Of a stretch of 64,000 nt of DNA, positions 1 to 8,053 are shown one piece after another. Position 1 is the first letter of the stretch. Every line of letters begins with the position of its first letter. The notes under the pieces are model-generated. The model saw only the letters and a program-made list of their open reading frames with translations, ran no database searches and was not told where the DNA came from. The position numbers and the translations under genes were made by a program. This DNA comes from Isoptericola cucumis (GTDB taxonomy: Bacteria; Actinomycetota; Actinomycetes; Actinomycetales; Cellulomonadaceae), in the NCBI RefSeq assembly GCF_014635665.1, contig NZ_BMDG01000005.1, forward strand, positions 62,001-126,000, given 5' to 3'.

Positions 1-93
1 GGCTACCTGAGCAACGCTGCTGCCGGTCGGAGGGGTCGCTGCGGCGGGCTGCGCGGGCGCGGTCGGCGCCTCGTGGGTCGGGAAGTCGCTCAT
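1..93 (-). CDS. N-terminus of an unrecognised protein (cut by window start)
   Basis: Reading leftward from an ATG at 93-91, 31 codons stay open to the window edge. They encode a low-complexity Ala/Pro/Thr-rich stretch beginning MSDFPTHEAP. A GGGAG motif about 11 nt upstream of the ATG on the minus strand could be the ribosome binding site. Disordered Ala/Pro tails like this often precede membrane or protease domains in actinobacteria, but no domain is visible, so no function is offered. It would be divergent from the MarR-GNAT remnant, with the two start codons overlapping, which lowers confidence in at least one of the starts. Confidence 0.4.
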   Translation of the reverse strand, partial: MSDFPTHEAPTAPAQPAAATPPTGSSVAQVA

Positions 94-783
94 GGTCGGC
101 CATTCTCCCAGATTCGCGCCGCCGGTCGAAGCGGTCGGTCCGCGCGCGACCTGGTGGGACCCGAGCGGGGACGAGCGGGCGGACGAAGGGCCGGGCGAGG
201 GGCACGTCGCCGTCGTCCGGCGGTTCAACCGCAGCGACACGCAGCGCGTGGGCGCGCTCGACGACTCCTTCCTCGGCACCGGGATGCCGCTGGGCACGGC
301 GCGGTCGCTGTTCGATATCGGCACGCGGCGGGCACCGCCCGCGACCTGCGGGAGCGCCTGGGGCTGGACTCCGGGTACCTCAGCAGGCTGCTGCGGCGGC
401 TCGACGCCGGCGACCTCGCCGCGGGCGCCGACCGGCTGCGACCGCCGTCCGGGGCGTTCGTCGTCGCCACGTGCGACGGCGCACCCGTGGCGTGCGGGGG
501 AGTGCAGGCGCTCGACGACGGCGCCGGCGAGATCAAGCGGATGTGGGTGCACCCCGCCTGGCGCGGCGCCGGCCTGGGGTCCCGGCTGCTGCGCCACATC
601 GAGGGCGTCTGCCGCGACCTGGGACACGACGTCGTCCGGCTCGACACGAACGGCAGCCTCACCGAGGCGCTCGCGATGTACGAGCGGGCGGGGTACCGGC
701 ACGTGGGGCGGTACAACGACAACCCCTACGCGGAGCACTTCTTCGCCAAGCGCCTCGCCGGCGCGAGCGATGTCGGCCGGTAG
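92..783 (+). pseudogene. degraded MarR-GNAT fusion (regulator/N-acetyltransferase)
   Basis: The first part (ATG at 92, frame 2) reads like a MarR winged-helix N-terminus (VRRFNRSDTQRVGALDDSFLG). At about 325-335 the similarity jumps to frame 1, as if one base were lost, and continues with the recognition helix region LGLDSGYLSRLLRRLDAG. It then runs almost directly into the second half of a GNAT fold: IKRMWVHPAWRGAGLGSRLL carries the acetyl-CoA loop and NDNPYAEHFF lies near the end. In intact MarR-GNAT fusions, well over 100 residues (wing, dimer helices, first GNAT strands and helices) separate these parts, so an in-frame internal deletion also seems present. Two independent lesions argue for a true pseudogene rather than only a sequencing error. 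Confidence 0.6.
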
Positions 784-820
784 CAGGTATCACGCCGCAG
801 GCCGGGGATAGGGTCGGAGC

Positions 821-1825
821 ATGCCTTCCGGTCTCACCATCGGCTATGCCGCGATGCTCGAGCAGTTCCACCCGTCCGAGGTCGTCGACCTCTCCGCGTA
901 CGCCGAGGAGCACGGCTTCTCGGGCGTGATGGCGGCCGACCACTTCCAGCCCTGGGTACCGCAGCAGGGCGAGGCCGCGTTCGTCTGGAACGTCCTGTCC
1001 GCGCTCGGCGAGCGCACCCGGGGCGACCTCGGCCCGGGCGTCACCGCGCCCACCTTCCGGTGGCACCCGGCGATGGTGGCGCAGGCCTCGGCGACCCTGG
1101 CCGCGATGTACCCCGGGCGGCACTGGCTGGGCCTCGGCTCGGGCGAGGCGCTGAACGAGCACGTCGTCGCGGGCTACTGGCCCGAGGCGCCGGAGCGGAT
1201 CAACCGCATGTTCGAGGCCATCGACATCATCAAGAAGCTGTTCGCGTCGGGCATCGACGGCAAGGACGTCAAGCACTCCGGCCAGTACTACAAGATGGAG
1301 TCCACGCGGCTGTGGACGATGCCCCAGGTCGCGCCGGAGATCCTCGTCGCGACGGCCGGGCCGATCACCGCGAAGCGTGCCGGCAAGCACGCCGACGGTC
1401 TCATCACGGTCGGCGCGCCGCTCGAGAAGATCGAGATGCTCTTCGGCAAGTTCGACGACGGTGTGCGCGAGTCGGGTCGTGACCCGCAGGGCATGCCGAA
1501 GGTGCTGCAGGTGCACATGTCGTGGGCGCCCACCGACTCCGAGGCGCTCGCGAACGCGATGACCGAGTGGCCCAATGGCGGCATGAAGTTCCCCAAGGCC
1601 GACATCCGCTCGCCGCACGACTTCGCCCAGATGGCCAAGCTGGTGCGCCCCGAGGACTTCGAGGGGCGGATGGTGATCTCCGCCGACCCGGACGCGCACC
1701 GCGAGGCCATCCAGCGGTACGTCGACCTGGGCTTCGACCGTATCTACCTGCACAACGTGGGGCGCAACCAGAAGGAGTGGATCGAGGTCTTCGGTCGCGA
1801 GGTGCTGCCGAAGCTGGTCCGGTGA
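821..1825 (+). CDS. F420-dependent glucose-6-phosphate dehydrogenase-like LLM oxidoreductase
   Basis: A 334-residue TIM-barrel enzyme of the luciferase-like monooxygenase superfamily, FGD subgroup. The motif ADHFQPW (about 39-45) places His41 at the catalytic His of mycobacterial FGD1, and [11 protein letters not shown] (about 104-114) supplies Glu109, the FGD1 acid/base. FGD enzymes oxidise glucose-6-phosphate and reduce cofactor F420 in the cytosol. The phosphate pocket cannot be verified here, so another hydride donor is possible. The start is supported by a -10-like TAGGGT (809-814) exactly 6 nt before the ATG, suggesting a leaderless mRNA. The stop overlaps the GTG of cofE by 4 nt (GTGA), so the enzyme and the F420 tail ligase are translationally coupled. 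Confidence 0.88.
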   Translation: MPSGLTIGYAAMLEQFHPSEVVDLSAYAEEHGFSGVMAADHFQPWVPQQGEAAFVWNVLSALGERTRGDLGPGVTAPTFRWHPAMVAQASATLAAMYPGRHWLGLGSGEALNEHVVAGYWPEAPERINRMFEAIDIIKKLFASGIDGKDVKHSGQYYKMESTRLWTMPQVAPEILVATAGPITAKRAGKHADGLITVGAPLEKIEMLFGKFDDGVRESGRDPQGMPKVLQVHMSWAPTDSEALANAMTEWPNGGMKFPKADIRSPHDFAQMAKLVRPEDFEGRMVISADPDAHREAIQRYVDLGFDRIYLHNVGRNQKEWIEVFGREVLPKLVR

Positions 1826-2658
1826 GCGGGAGCCTCGCGGACGCCGCCCCCGGTGACCGGCTCGCGGTGTGGGCGCCCGACGGGTTCCCGGAGGTGCGCC
1901 CCGGGGACGACCTCGCGGCCCTCGTCGGCGACCTGCTCGCGGCGGACGCCCGGGCGTCGGGCGACCCCCTGCGCGACGGCGACGTCGTCGTCGTCACGTC
2001 CAAGGTCGTGTCCAAGGCAGAGGGGCGCGTCGTCCAGGCGGCCGACCGGGAGCAGGCGATCACGGACGAGACGGTGCGGGTCGTCGCGACGCGGGAGCGC
2101 CCCGACGGGCTCTCGCCCCTGCGGATCGTGGAGAACCGGCTCGGCCTGGTGATGGCGGCCGCCGGCGTCGACGAGTCGAACACCCCCGACGGCACGGTGC
2201 TGCTGCTGCCGGTGGACCCGGACGCGTCGGCGCGCGGCCTGCGGGCCGCGCTCCGGGCGCGGTTCGGTCTCGACCGCCTCGGCGTGCTGGTCACCGACAC
2301 GGCCGGCCGGCCGTGGCGGGACGGACTGACCGACATCGCGATCGGCGCCGCCGGCGTCGCCGTCGTCGACGACCTGCGCGGAGGTGTCGACGCCCACGGC
2401 CGGCCGATCTCCGTCACGGTGACGGCCCTCGCGGACGAGATCGCCGCGGCGTCGGAGCTGGTGCGCGGCAAGACGGCCGGGCGGCCGGTCGCCGTGGTGC
2501 GCGGCGTGGGCCGGTACGTGCCGGCGGGCGACGGCCCGGACGCCGAGGGCGCGCGTGCCCTGGTCCGCCCCAGCGCCGACGACCTCTTCCGGGAGGGCAG
2601 CGCCGAGGCCTACGCCCGCGGGTTCGCCGACGGCCGGGCGGCCGGCACGCCCAGGTAG
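1822..2658 (+). CDS. cofE: coenzyme F420-0:L-glutamate ligase (CofE)
   Basis: A 278-residue protein that adds glutamates to F420-0 to make the poly-gamma-glutamate tail, using GTP and divalent metal. Family hallmarks visible are [18 protein letters not shown] near residue 50, the [17 protein letters not shown] block near 105-120, [11 protein letters not shown] near 157, and the [15 protein letters not shown] region near 215. It lacks the C-terminal FMN domain of mycobacterial FbiB, so it is a stand-alone CofE. It starts at a GTG inside the stop of the FGD-like gene. No other F420 biosynthesis gene (cofC/cofD/fbiC) lies in the window. Together with the ABC cassette at 46-49 kb this suggests import of F420-0 and local tail synthesis. 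Confidence 0.9.
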   Translation: MSGSLADAAPGDRLAVWAPDGFPEVRPGDDLAALVGDLLAADARASGDPLRDGDVVVVTSKVVSKAEGRVVQAADREQAITDETVRVVATRERPDGLSPLRIVENRLGLVMAAAGVDESNTPDGTVLLLPVDPDASARGLRAALRARFGLDRLGVLVTDTAGRPWRDGLTDIAIGAAGVAVVDDLRGGVDAHGRPISVTVTALADEIAAASELVRGKTAGRPVAVVRGVGRYVPAGDGPDAEGARALVRPSADDLFREGSAEAYARGFADGRAAGTPR

Positions 2659-2723
2659 CTCCGGGTCCGTGCCGGTACCGGAATGGGCTCGCTGTCCCGG
2701 CGGGGCTCGCCTACGGTGCGACC

Positions 2724-3110
2724 ATGCTTCCCGCCGACTGGATCGAGCACCGACGGCCCGACGACCGCGAGCCCGTGGGGTGGATCCGCCCCGACGGCGA
2801 CGACTGGGTCGCCGTGTCGCTGCTCGGGCGCGCGCTCACGGGACCCGTCGACTGGGCCGTCGCGGAGGAGGCGCTCGAGGAGACCGGGCTGTCCTGGATG
2901 GCGGACGCGTGGATGCTCGAGCGCGACGACGACGAGCCGCTGCGGGTCCGGCTCGTGGAGGTCACGCCCGACCGGGTGGTGGTGCAGACCGACGACTTCG
3001 GCGCCATCGACGCGCCGGTGGAGCGCTTCGAGCTGCCGTGGCCCGCACCCGACGGCCTCCGTCCGCGCCGGGACGGCGACCCCGACGGCTGGGTCGTGCT
3101 CGCCGGCTGA
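2724..3110 (+). CDS. conserved-looking hypothetical protein
   Basis: A 128-residue acidic, Trp-rich cytosolic protein with no signal peptide or membrane segment. I do not recognise its family. It begins DWIEHRRPDDREPVGWIRPDG and contains blocks (DDWVAVSLLGRAL, VVVQTDDFGAID) that look like a small beta-rich fold with alternating strands. The start is supported by TACGGT (2712-2717) exactly 6 nt before the ATG, the leaderless pattern seen repeatedly here, and by the lack of a ribosome binding site. It follows cofE by 65 nt but appears to have its own promoter. It converges with the VOC gene, and a short inverted repeat (CACGG/CCGTG, 3112-3128) lies between them. Confidence 0.7.
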   Translation: MLPADWIEHRRPDDREPVGWIRPDGDDWVAVSLLGRALTGPVDWAVAEEALEETGLSWMADAWMLERDDDEPLRVRLVEVTPDRVVVQTDDFGAIDAPVERFELPWPAPDGLRPRRDGDPDGWVVLAG

Positions 3111-3138
3111 TCACGGTCCGGCGCCGTGGTCACCGCCG

Positions 3139-3504
3139 TCACCCGGCGTCGGTGACCCCTTCGTAGAGGCCGATCTCGTTGCCGTCCGCGTCCCGGAAGA
3201 CGGCCCACCAGCTGGTCGGGCTGATCTCCGACCTGGGCCGCGCGACGGTCCCGCCGAGCTCGGTCACCTTGGCGAGCGTGTCGTCGATCGAGTCGACCTC
3301 GACGTAGCTGCGCGGACTGGTGAAGCCGTCGGAGCGGGGCGCGAGGCCGCCACCGCTGACCTGGTTCGGTGCCCGCCACATCGGGTAGTCCTCGAACCCG
3401 GGCGGCGCGGCGATCTCCCAGCCGAACACCCCCGCGTAGAAGGACCGTGCCGCCTCGAGGTCGGCGACCGGGATGTCGATGTGCGTGATGTCTCCGTGTG
3501 CCAT
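3139..3504 (-). CDS. VOC family (glyoxalase/bleomycin resistance-like) protein
   Basis: A 121-residue single-domain vicinal-oxygen-chelate protein with paired beta-alpha-beta-beta-beta modules. HIDIPVADLEAARSFYAGVFGW opens the first and WWAVFRDADGNEIGLYEG closes the second; the terminal Glu is in the usual metal-ligand position and His8 in the first. Members bind or transform small molecules (glyoxalase, dioxygenase, antibiotic binding). The substrate cannot be told. The ATG at 3504 has a GGGAG ribosome binding site 7 nt upstream, which discards the much longer upstream reading frame. It stands alone between convergent and divergent neighbours. Confidence 0.88.
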   Translation of the reverse strand: MAHGDITHIDIPVADLEAARSFYAGVFGWEIAAPPGFEDYPMWRAPNQVSGGGLAPRSDGFTSPRSYVEVDSIDDTLAKVTELGGTVARPRSEISPTSWWAVFRDADGNEIGLYEGVTDAG

Positions 3505-3705
3505 GGCACGCTCCCGTGGTCTCCGGTGGAGGGTCGCTCCCACGCTAGGCGGCGGGCGGCCCGCCCGCGCGCCGGGGGGCTCGTGATACCGGCTGCGCCG
3601 GCGTGCCCGGTGGTGGACTGCGTCGCACGCGGTGATACTCGGTCTCGGCGTCCATCGCAGTACGCCAGTCACCTTGCACGCAAGAAGCAACGAGGGAGTT
3701 GTCTC

Positions 3706-4584
3706 ATGCACGCAGCACGTCGACACCGTCGGGCCTTGACCACCGCCGCCATGTCGCTCGCCGCAGGGCTCGCCATGACCGCGGGGCTCGCCCCGGCGGC
3801 CCAGGCGGCGCCTCCGCCGATCGACTATGTCGCCCTCGGCGACTCGTACTCGGCGGGTTCCGGCATCCTGCCGCTCGACCCGGACGCCCGGGTCGCCTGT
3901 CTCCGCACCACGGTGAACTACCCGAAGATCGTGGCCGACGACCTCGGCGCCGACCTCACCGACGTCACGTGCGGGGCGGCGCAGACCTCGCACCTCACCG
4001 AGGCGCAGTACCCGCGGGTCCCCGCCCAGCTGGACGCGCTGAGCGCCGAGACGGACCTGGTGACCCTCACCATCGGGGGCAACGACAACAGCACGTTCAT
4101 CGGGGCGATCCTCGCCTGCGGCTCGGCGGGCGCGCTCACGGCCGGCCGCGGGAACCCGTGCGAGCGGACGTACGGCGACCACTTCACCAGGCAGGTCACC
4201 GAGAGCACGTATCCCGCCGTCAGGCAGGCCCTGCAGGACGTCCGGGACCGCGCGCCCGGCGCCCGGGTCGCGATCCTCGGCTACCCGTGGATCGTCCCGG
4301 CGCAGGACGGGTGCTTCGCGAAGCTGCCGATCGCGCGCGGCGACATCCCCTACCTGCGCCACCTGCAGGCCACCCTCAACGGGGTGATCGAGCGCGCGGC
4401 CCACGACACCGGTGCGACGTTCGTCGACCTGGCGCAGCGGAGCGAGGGCCGGGACGCGTGCGCGCCCGCGGCCGAGCGGTGGGTCGAGCCGCTGCTCTTC
4501 GGCACCAACGTCGTGCCGGTGCACCCGAACGCGCGCGGCGAGGCCGCGATGGCCGACGCCGCGCTCGACACGCTCGGCTACTGA
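3706..4584 (+). CDS. secreted SGNH/GDSL hydrolase
   Basis: A 292-residue exported esterase/lipase-like protein. A Sec signal peptide (Arg-rich start, hydrophobic core, AQA cleavage region near residues 34-37) is followed by block I YVALGDSYSAGSG with the Ser nucleophile, the GGND oxyanion block near residue 122, and the C-terminal VHPNARGEAAMA block carrying catalytic Asp/His-type residues near 275. Several Cys pairs probably form disulfides, as in Streptomyces secreted SGNH lipases. Such enzymes hydrolyse acyl or acetyl esters on lipids or polysaccharides; the substrate is not predictable. The start is set by a strong GAGGGAG site 9-10 nt upstream of the ATG. It is monocistronic and converges with the YbaK gene. 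Confidence 0.9.
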   Translation: MHAARRHRRALTTAAMSLAAGLAMTAGLAPAAQAAPPPIDYVALGDSYSAGSGILPLDPDARVACLRTTVNYPKIVADDLGADLTDVTCGAAQTSHLTEAQYPRVPAQLDALSAETDLVTLTIGGNDNSTFIGAILACGSAGALTAGRGNPCERTYGDHFTRQVTESTYPAVRQALQDVRDRAPGARVAILGYPWIVPAQDGCFAKLPIARGDIPYLRHLQATLNGVIERAAHDTGATFVDLAQRSEGRDACAPAAERWVEPLLFGTNVVPVHPNARGEAAMADAALDTLGY

Positions 4585-4617
4585 GCCGCGGGGCCGGCAG
4601 CCGGGTCAGCAGCCGGG

Positions 4618-5121
4618 TCAGCCGCCGGGTCGGGCGGCGGGCGGCTCGACCGCGACGGGCGTGCCGCCCGTGAGGCGCGTCAGCTCGTCGAACGTCGTCG
4701 GGAAGACCGTCCTCGCGTGGCCCGCGGCCGCCCACACGACGGCGTGGTCCGCGAGCGCGGTGTCCACGTACGTCCGCACCGGCGCCGGATGACCCACGGG
4801 CGCGACGCCGCCGATCACCTGACCGGTGGCGTCGCGCACGGTCTCCTTGCTCGCGCGCCCCAGGGTGCCGCCGAGCCGCGCGCCCAGGAAGTCCGTGTCG
4901 ACGCGGTGCGCGCCGCTGGTCAGCACCAGCACGGGTTCGTCGCCCAGCGTGAAGACCAGCGAGTTCGCGATCGCGCCGACCGGCACGCCGAGCGACTCGG
5001 CGGCCAGCGCGGCCGTCGTCACGGCGTCGTCGAGCCACCGGATCTCGCCGGTGGCCCCGTGGGCGTCCAGGGCGGCGCGCACCCTCCGGACGGCCGGGTG
5101 CGAGGAAGGGGAGGCGGTCAT
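4618..5121 (-). CDS. YbaK/EbsC-type aminoacyl-tRNA deacylase
   Basis: A 167-residue YbaK/ProX-like editing-domain protein that probably hydrolyses misacylated tRNA (for example Cys-tRNA-Pro) in trans. Recognisable family segments are VGAIANSLVFTLGDEPVLVLTSGAHRVD near the middle, with the conserved Lys/Ser environment in the RASKETVRDATGQVIGGVAPVGH block and the GHARTVFPTTFDELTRLTGG tail. The start ATG (5121) is preceded on the minus strand by TACCCT exactly 6 nt away, the leaderless pattern, so the 17-codon upstream extension of the frame is rejected. It is convergent with the SGNH hydrolase gene; the intervening 33 nt hold imperfect GCAGCCGGGTC repeats. Confidence 0.88.
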   Translation of the reverse strand: MTASPSSHPAVRRVRAALDAHGATGEIRWLDDAVTTAALAAESLGVPVGAIANSLVFTLGDEPVLVLTSGAHRVDTDFLGARLGGTLGRASKETVRDATGQVIGGVAPVGHPAPVRTYVDTALADHAVVWAAAGHARTVFPTTFDELTRLTGGTPVAVEPPAARPGG

Positions 5122-5205
5122 GCACCGAGGGTAGCCAGAGAGCCGCGGGGGAGAGGTCCGCGGGCGGCTCACGCGCTGACGGCCGCGTCTCGCCGGCTGT
5201 GGTCG

Positions 5206-6447
5206 CTATGTCGTGGGGGTGCGGTCGTCGCCGCCGGCGGGGACCGCGGGCTCGTCCGCGTCTGCGGCGGTGCCCGTGTCGGTGCTCGCCGTCGTGTCCG
5301 CCGTCGTGTCCGCCTCGTCAGGATCCTGGACGGCGACGGACCGCGCCGCGGAGCCCCGGGCGGGCGCGGGGCCCGGCTCGTCGTCGGGGTCGACGACGTC
5401 GCCGGACAGCCAGCGCAGCCAGGCGGTGCGCGGGTCGCCCTCGAGCACGAGGGCGCGGACGAGCAGGGTCAGCGGGATCGCGAGGATCGCACCGAGCGGC
5501 CCGATGACGAACGTCCAGAACACGACCGACATGAAGCTCAGGGTGAGGCTGAGGCTCACGGCGTCGGAGACGAACTTCGGCTGCACGAGCACCTGCAGCA
5601 CGACGTTCACGACGCAGTAGACCGCCACGACGGCGAGCGCGAGCGGCCAGCCGCCCACGACGAACGCCATGATCGCGGGCGGGACCAGGCCCAGGATGAA
5701 GCCGATGTTGGGCACGAAGTTCGTGACGAACGCGAGGATGGCCCACACCACGGGCGCGGGCACGCCCAGCAGGCCGAGGGCGACGCCGTCGACGACGGCG
5801 ACGACCGCGCCGAACGACGCGTTCACGACGAAGTAGCGCCGCACGCCGGTGCTGAACCGCGTCGCGCGGTCGATCTGGCCCGCGTGGGTGCTGCCGAAGT
5901 AGCGCGACGCGGTCGCGTACCGGGCGGCGTCGGCGGCCATGAAGATGGCGTACGCGAGGACGAAGAAGAACGCGGTGGCGATCCCCAGCACCATGCCGCT
6001 GACGCTGCCCGCGACGGAGAGCAGCCGGGAGGGCTCGAGCGCCGATGTCGCGGCCTCGGTGATCTGGGCGTCGAGCCCGAGCGCGGACAGCTGCTGGGCG
6101 ATCTCGTTGACCGAGCGCTCCAGCTGGGAGAAGTAGTTCTGCACGAGGCCCGCGAACTGGAAGCCCGCGAAGACGAGCATGGCGAGCAGCGCCGCGAGGA
6201 TGAGGTACGCGACGACGACGACGGCGGTCGTCGCCACCCAGCGCGGCCAGCCGCGCTCCTCGAGCGGACGGCGCACGGGGTGGCAGATGATGACGATCAC
6301 GGCCGCCAGGAACACGGGCGCCAGCACGTCGGCCATCAGGTGGACGCCCGCGAGCACGACCACGGCGGCGGCGAGCGCGAGCAGCGTGCGGATCGCGGGC
6401 GTCGAGCCGGGCGAGGCGGGGGGCGCGGACGCCGGTGCTGAGGTCAC
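5206..6447 (-). CDS. AI-2E family (PerM-like) transporter
   Basis: A 413-residue polytopic membrane protein of the AI-2 exporter/PerM family, with roughly eight membrane segments. Two TM helices near residues 20-55 are followed by one near 70-95, a soluble middle section (about 100-150), and the TM bundle with FVTNFVPNIGFILGLVPP and the signature LVQPKFVSDAVSLSLTLSFMSVVFWTFVIGPLGAILAIPL. The C-terminal 50 residues are a low-complexity Asp/Thr/Ala tail, probably cytosolic and disordered. Family members export AI-2, or act as Na+/H+ antiporters or tailoring transporters, so the substrate is open. It starts at a GTG with TAAGGT 6 nt upstream on the minus strand (+ strand 6454-6459), another leaderless start. 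Confidence 0.87.
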   Translation of the reverse strand: MTSAPASAPPASPGSTPAIRTLLALAAAVVVLAGVHLMADVLAPVFLAAVIVIICHPVRRPLEERGWPRWVATTAVVVVAYLILAALLAMLVFAGFQFAGLVQNYFSQLERSVNEIAQQLSALGLDAQITEAATSALEPSRLLSVAGSVSGMVLGIATAFFFVLAYAIFMAADAARYATASRYFGSTHAGQIDRATRFSTGVRRYFVVNASFGAVVAVVDGVALGLLGVPAPVVWAILAFVTNFVPNIGFILGLVPPAIMAFVVGGWPLALAVVAVYCVVNVVLQVLVQPKFVSDAVSLSLTLSFMSVVFWTFVIGPLGAILAIPLTLLVRALVLEGDPRTAWLRWLSGDVVDPDDEPGPAPARGSAARSVAVQDPDEADTTADTTASTDTGTAADADEPAVPAGGDDRTPTT

Positions 6448-6503
6448 CCGGAGACCTTACTGGCGCAGCCCGCCGCCCCGCCCGGTCAAATGCCCCGGGC
6501 CGG

Positions 6504-7667
6504 TCAGATCCAGCGCTTGGCGCGGAAGACGGCGAACAGCGCGACGCTCACCGCGAGCATGCCCACCAGGGCCGCCGGGTATCCCCACGACCAGTGGGTC
6601 TCGGGCATGACGTCGAAGTTCATCCCGTAGATCGTGCCCACCAGCGTGGGGGCGAACAGGATGGCGGCCCAGCCCGAGATCTTCTTGACCTCCTCGCCCT
6701 GGCGGATGCTCACCTCGGTGAGGTGCTTCATCTCCTCGTTCTGCCGCTGCGCGACCAGGGTCGCGTTGACGGTGAGGATGTCGCGCAGCGCGGCCCGGAA
6801 CGACTCGACCCGGTCGGCGACCTCGGTGAGATGGTCGGCGACGTCGCGCAGGTAGGTCTGCAGGTCCTCGGTGACGCCGTACTTCTCGGCGCCCTTGGCC
6901 AGCGACCCGCACACCCGCTGCAGCGGGCGCACGGCGCGCTGGAACTCCACGACCTCGCGGGACAGCTCGTAGATGCGCCGGGACACGCGGGCGTCGCCGC
7001 CGAAGACCTCGGACTCGATCTCGTCGACGTCGGCGTCGAGGCCGGTCACGACCGGCAGGTAGTCGTCGACGACGCGGTCCATGATCGCGTACAGCACGGA
7101 CTCCGGCCCGCGGGCCAGGAGCGCGGGGTGCGCCTCGAGGTGGGTGCGCACGGCCGCGAGGTCCGGGCAGGCGCCGTGGCGGACGGTCACGACGAAGTCG
7201 GGGCCGACGAAGACGTGCAGCTCGGAGAACTCGACCTGCTCGGTGGCGTCCACGTAGCGGGCGGCGTGCAGGACGACGAAGAGGGTGTCGCCGTACCGCT
7301 CGATCTTCGGGCGCTGGTGGGCGACGATCGCGTCCTCGACGACGAGCGGGTGCAGGTCGAACTCGCGCGCGAGCGTCGCGAGCTCGGTCTCGTCGGGTCG
7401 CTCGAGCCCGATCCAGGCCATGCCCCCAGGTCGGGAGCGCAGCTCGCGGAAGGTGTCGGCCAGGCGGGTGTGGCTCGCGACGCGCCGGCCGTCCGCGTCG
7501 TAGAGAGCGGACTCGACGACGGACGTGCGGCGGGCCGGGGCCTCGGGTCGGGCGACGTCGGCGTGCGACGCCGGGTTCTCCGAACCGGGGGAGCCGGTGC
7601 GGCGGGTGCGCAGCGCGCCGAGCAGGGGGCGGTTGCGCAGGGTGCGGGACGTGGTCGTGACGGCCAT
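6504..7667 (-). CDS. corA: magnesium/cobalt transporter CorA
   Basis: A 387-residue CorA/2-TM-GxN protein. About 40 variable N-terminal residues precede the cytosolic funnel domain (about 50-315), a long coiled helix, and TM1 with the ion-selectivity motif YGMNFDVMPE near residue 345, then a periplasmic loop and TM2 (about 360-380) ending in the basic FRAKRWI tail. It forms a homopentameric Mg2+ channel gated by cytosolic Mg2+. The family is sure. A GGAGG-like site (ACCGGAGGTCCCC) lies just before the ATG. Unusually for this window, transcription appears to begin far upstream: the preceding 290 nt contain a -10-like TAGAGT, a 13-codon Pro-containing upstream ORF and a hairpin, described separately. 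Confidence 0.93.
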   Translation of the reverse strand: MAVTTTSRTLRNRPLLGALRTRRTGSPGSENPASHADVARPEAPARRTSVVESALYDADGRRVASHTRLADTFRELRSRPGGMAWIGLERPDETELATLAREFDLHPLVVEDAIVAHQRPKIERYGDTLFVVLHAARYVDATEQVEFSELHVFVGPDFVVTVRHGACPDLAAVRTHLEAHPALLARGPESVLYAIMDRVVDDYLPVVTGLDADVDEIESEVFGGDARVSRRIYELSREVVEFQRAVRPLQRVCGSLAKGAEKYGVTEDLQTYLRDVADHLTEVADRVESFRAALRDILTVNATLVAQRQNEEMKHLTEVSIRQGEEVKKISGWAAILFAPTLVGTIYGMNFDVMPETHWSWGYPAALVGMLAVSVALFAVFRAKRWI

Positions 7668-7961
7668 GGGGACCTCCGGTGCATGCGGGCATGCAGGGCT
7701 GCAGGACGGGTGGGCTGCGCGCGTCGGTCCCGCGACTGCGGCGGGGCGCGCCGTCGTGCGGCGCGGAGAAAGGGGCGCGGGGACGGCGCGTGAGCTGTCC
7801 CGGGTGCGCGGGCTCGCCGGGAAAGGGCGAGCGGCCGTCAGTCGCGGACGGGACTACTGGGAGGCTCGCTACGTGTCATGTGCGTGCACCTCCCCGTCTC
7901 TCGTGATCGCTCGCGCTGGCCCGGGCCACGGGCCCGGGAACACTGGCCGAAGGCCACTCTA
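7668..7961 (-). promoter_or_regulatory. long structured leader of corA
   Basis: This is the gene-free stretch upstream of corA. Reading leftward it has a -10-like TAGAGT (7961-7956), a GC-rich self-complementary segment (GGCCCGGGCC, about 7920-7935), a strong GGGGAGG site, a 13-codon ORF (7879-7838), then a stem GCTCGCC/GGCGAGC (7832-7826 with 7818-7812, 7-nt loop) beginning 6 nt after the ORF stop, and about 145 nt more before the corA start. The arrangement resembles Mg2+-transporter leaders where translation of a short ORF controls downstream RNA folding. I could not match the sequence to the M-box (ykoK) riboswitch. Regulation by Mg2+ is inference. Confidence 0.45.
7838..7879 (-). CDS. 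putative 13-residue leader peptide upstream of corA
   Basis: ATG at 7879 through TGA at 7838 encodes MTRSEPPSSPVRD. It has the best Shine-Dalgarno in the neighbourhood (GGGGAGG, 9 nt spacer). The peptide contains an acidic residue followed by two prolines, then another proline, and ends with Asp before the stop. Acidic/proline-rich short peptides are the sensing element of the enterobacterial MgtL-type Mg2+ leaders, where ribosomes falter at low Mg2+. The stop lies 6 nt before a 7-bp stem-loop. That it is translated and regulatory is inferred from position and content only. Confidence 0.4.
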   Translation of the reverse strand: MTRSEPPSSPVRD

Positions 7962-7990
7962 GCCGCTCGGCGCGCACCCGGCCGGGCCGC

Positions 7991-8031
7991 CGGGCGTGGG
8001 GTGCGCCACCCCGGCGTGGCCGGCGCCCGGA
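7991..8031 (-). terminator. GC-rich hairpin after the alcohol dehydrogenase gene
   Basis: A perfect stem GGGGTG/CACCCC with a 3-nt loop (7998-8012), flanked by further GC pairing, lies 40 nt beyond the stop of the alcohol dehydrogenase gene. There is no T-tract, as is common for actinobacterial terminators. It would separate this gene from the corA leader downstream on the same strand. Confidence 0.4.
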
Positions 8032-8053
8032 CACGAGCAGCGCCGGAGCGGCC

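Noticed and set aside
7668-7960. M-box (ykoK) Mg2+ riboswitch upstream of corA
   Set aside because: I looked for the conserved core of the M-box and could not find it; the leader fits a peptide/hairpin arrangement better.
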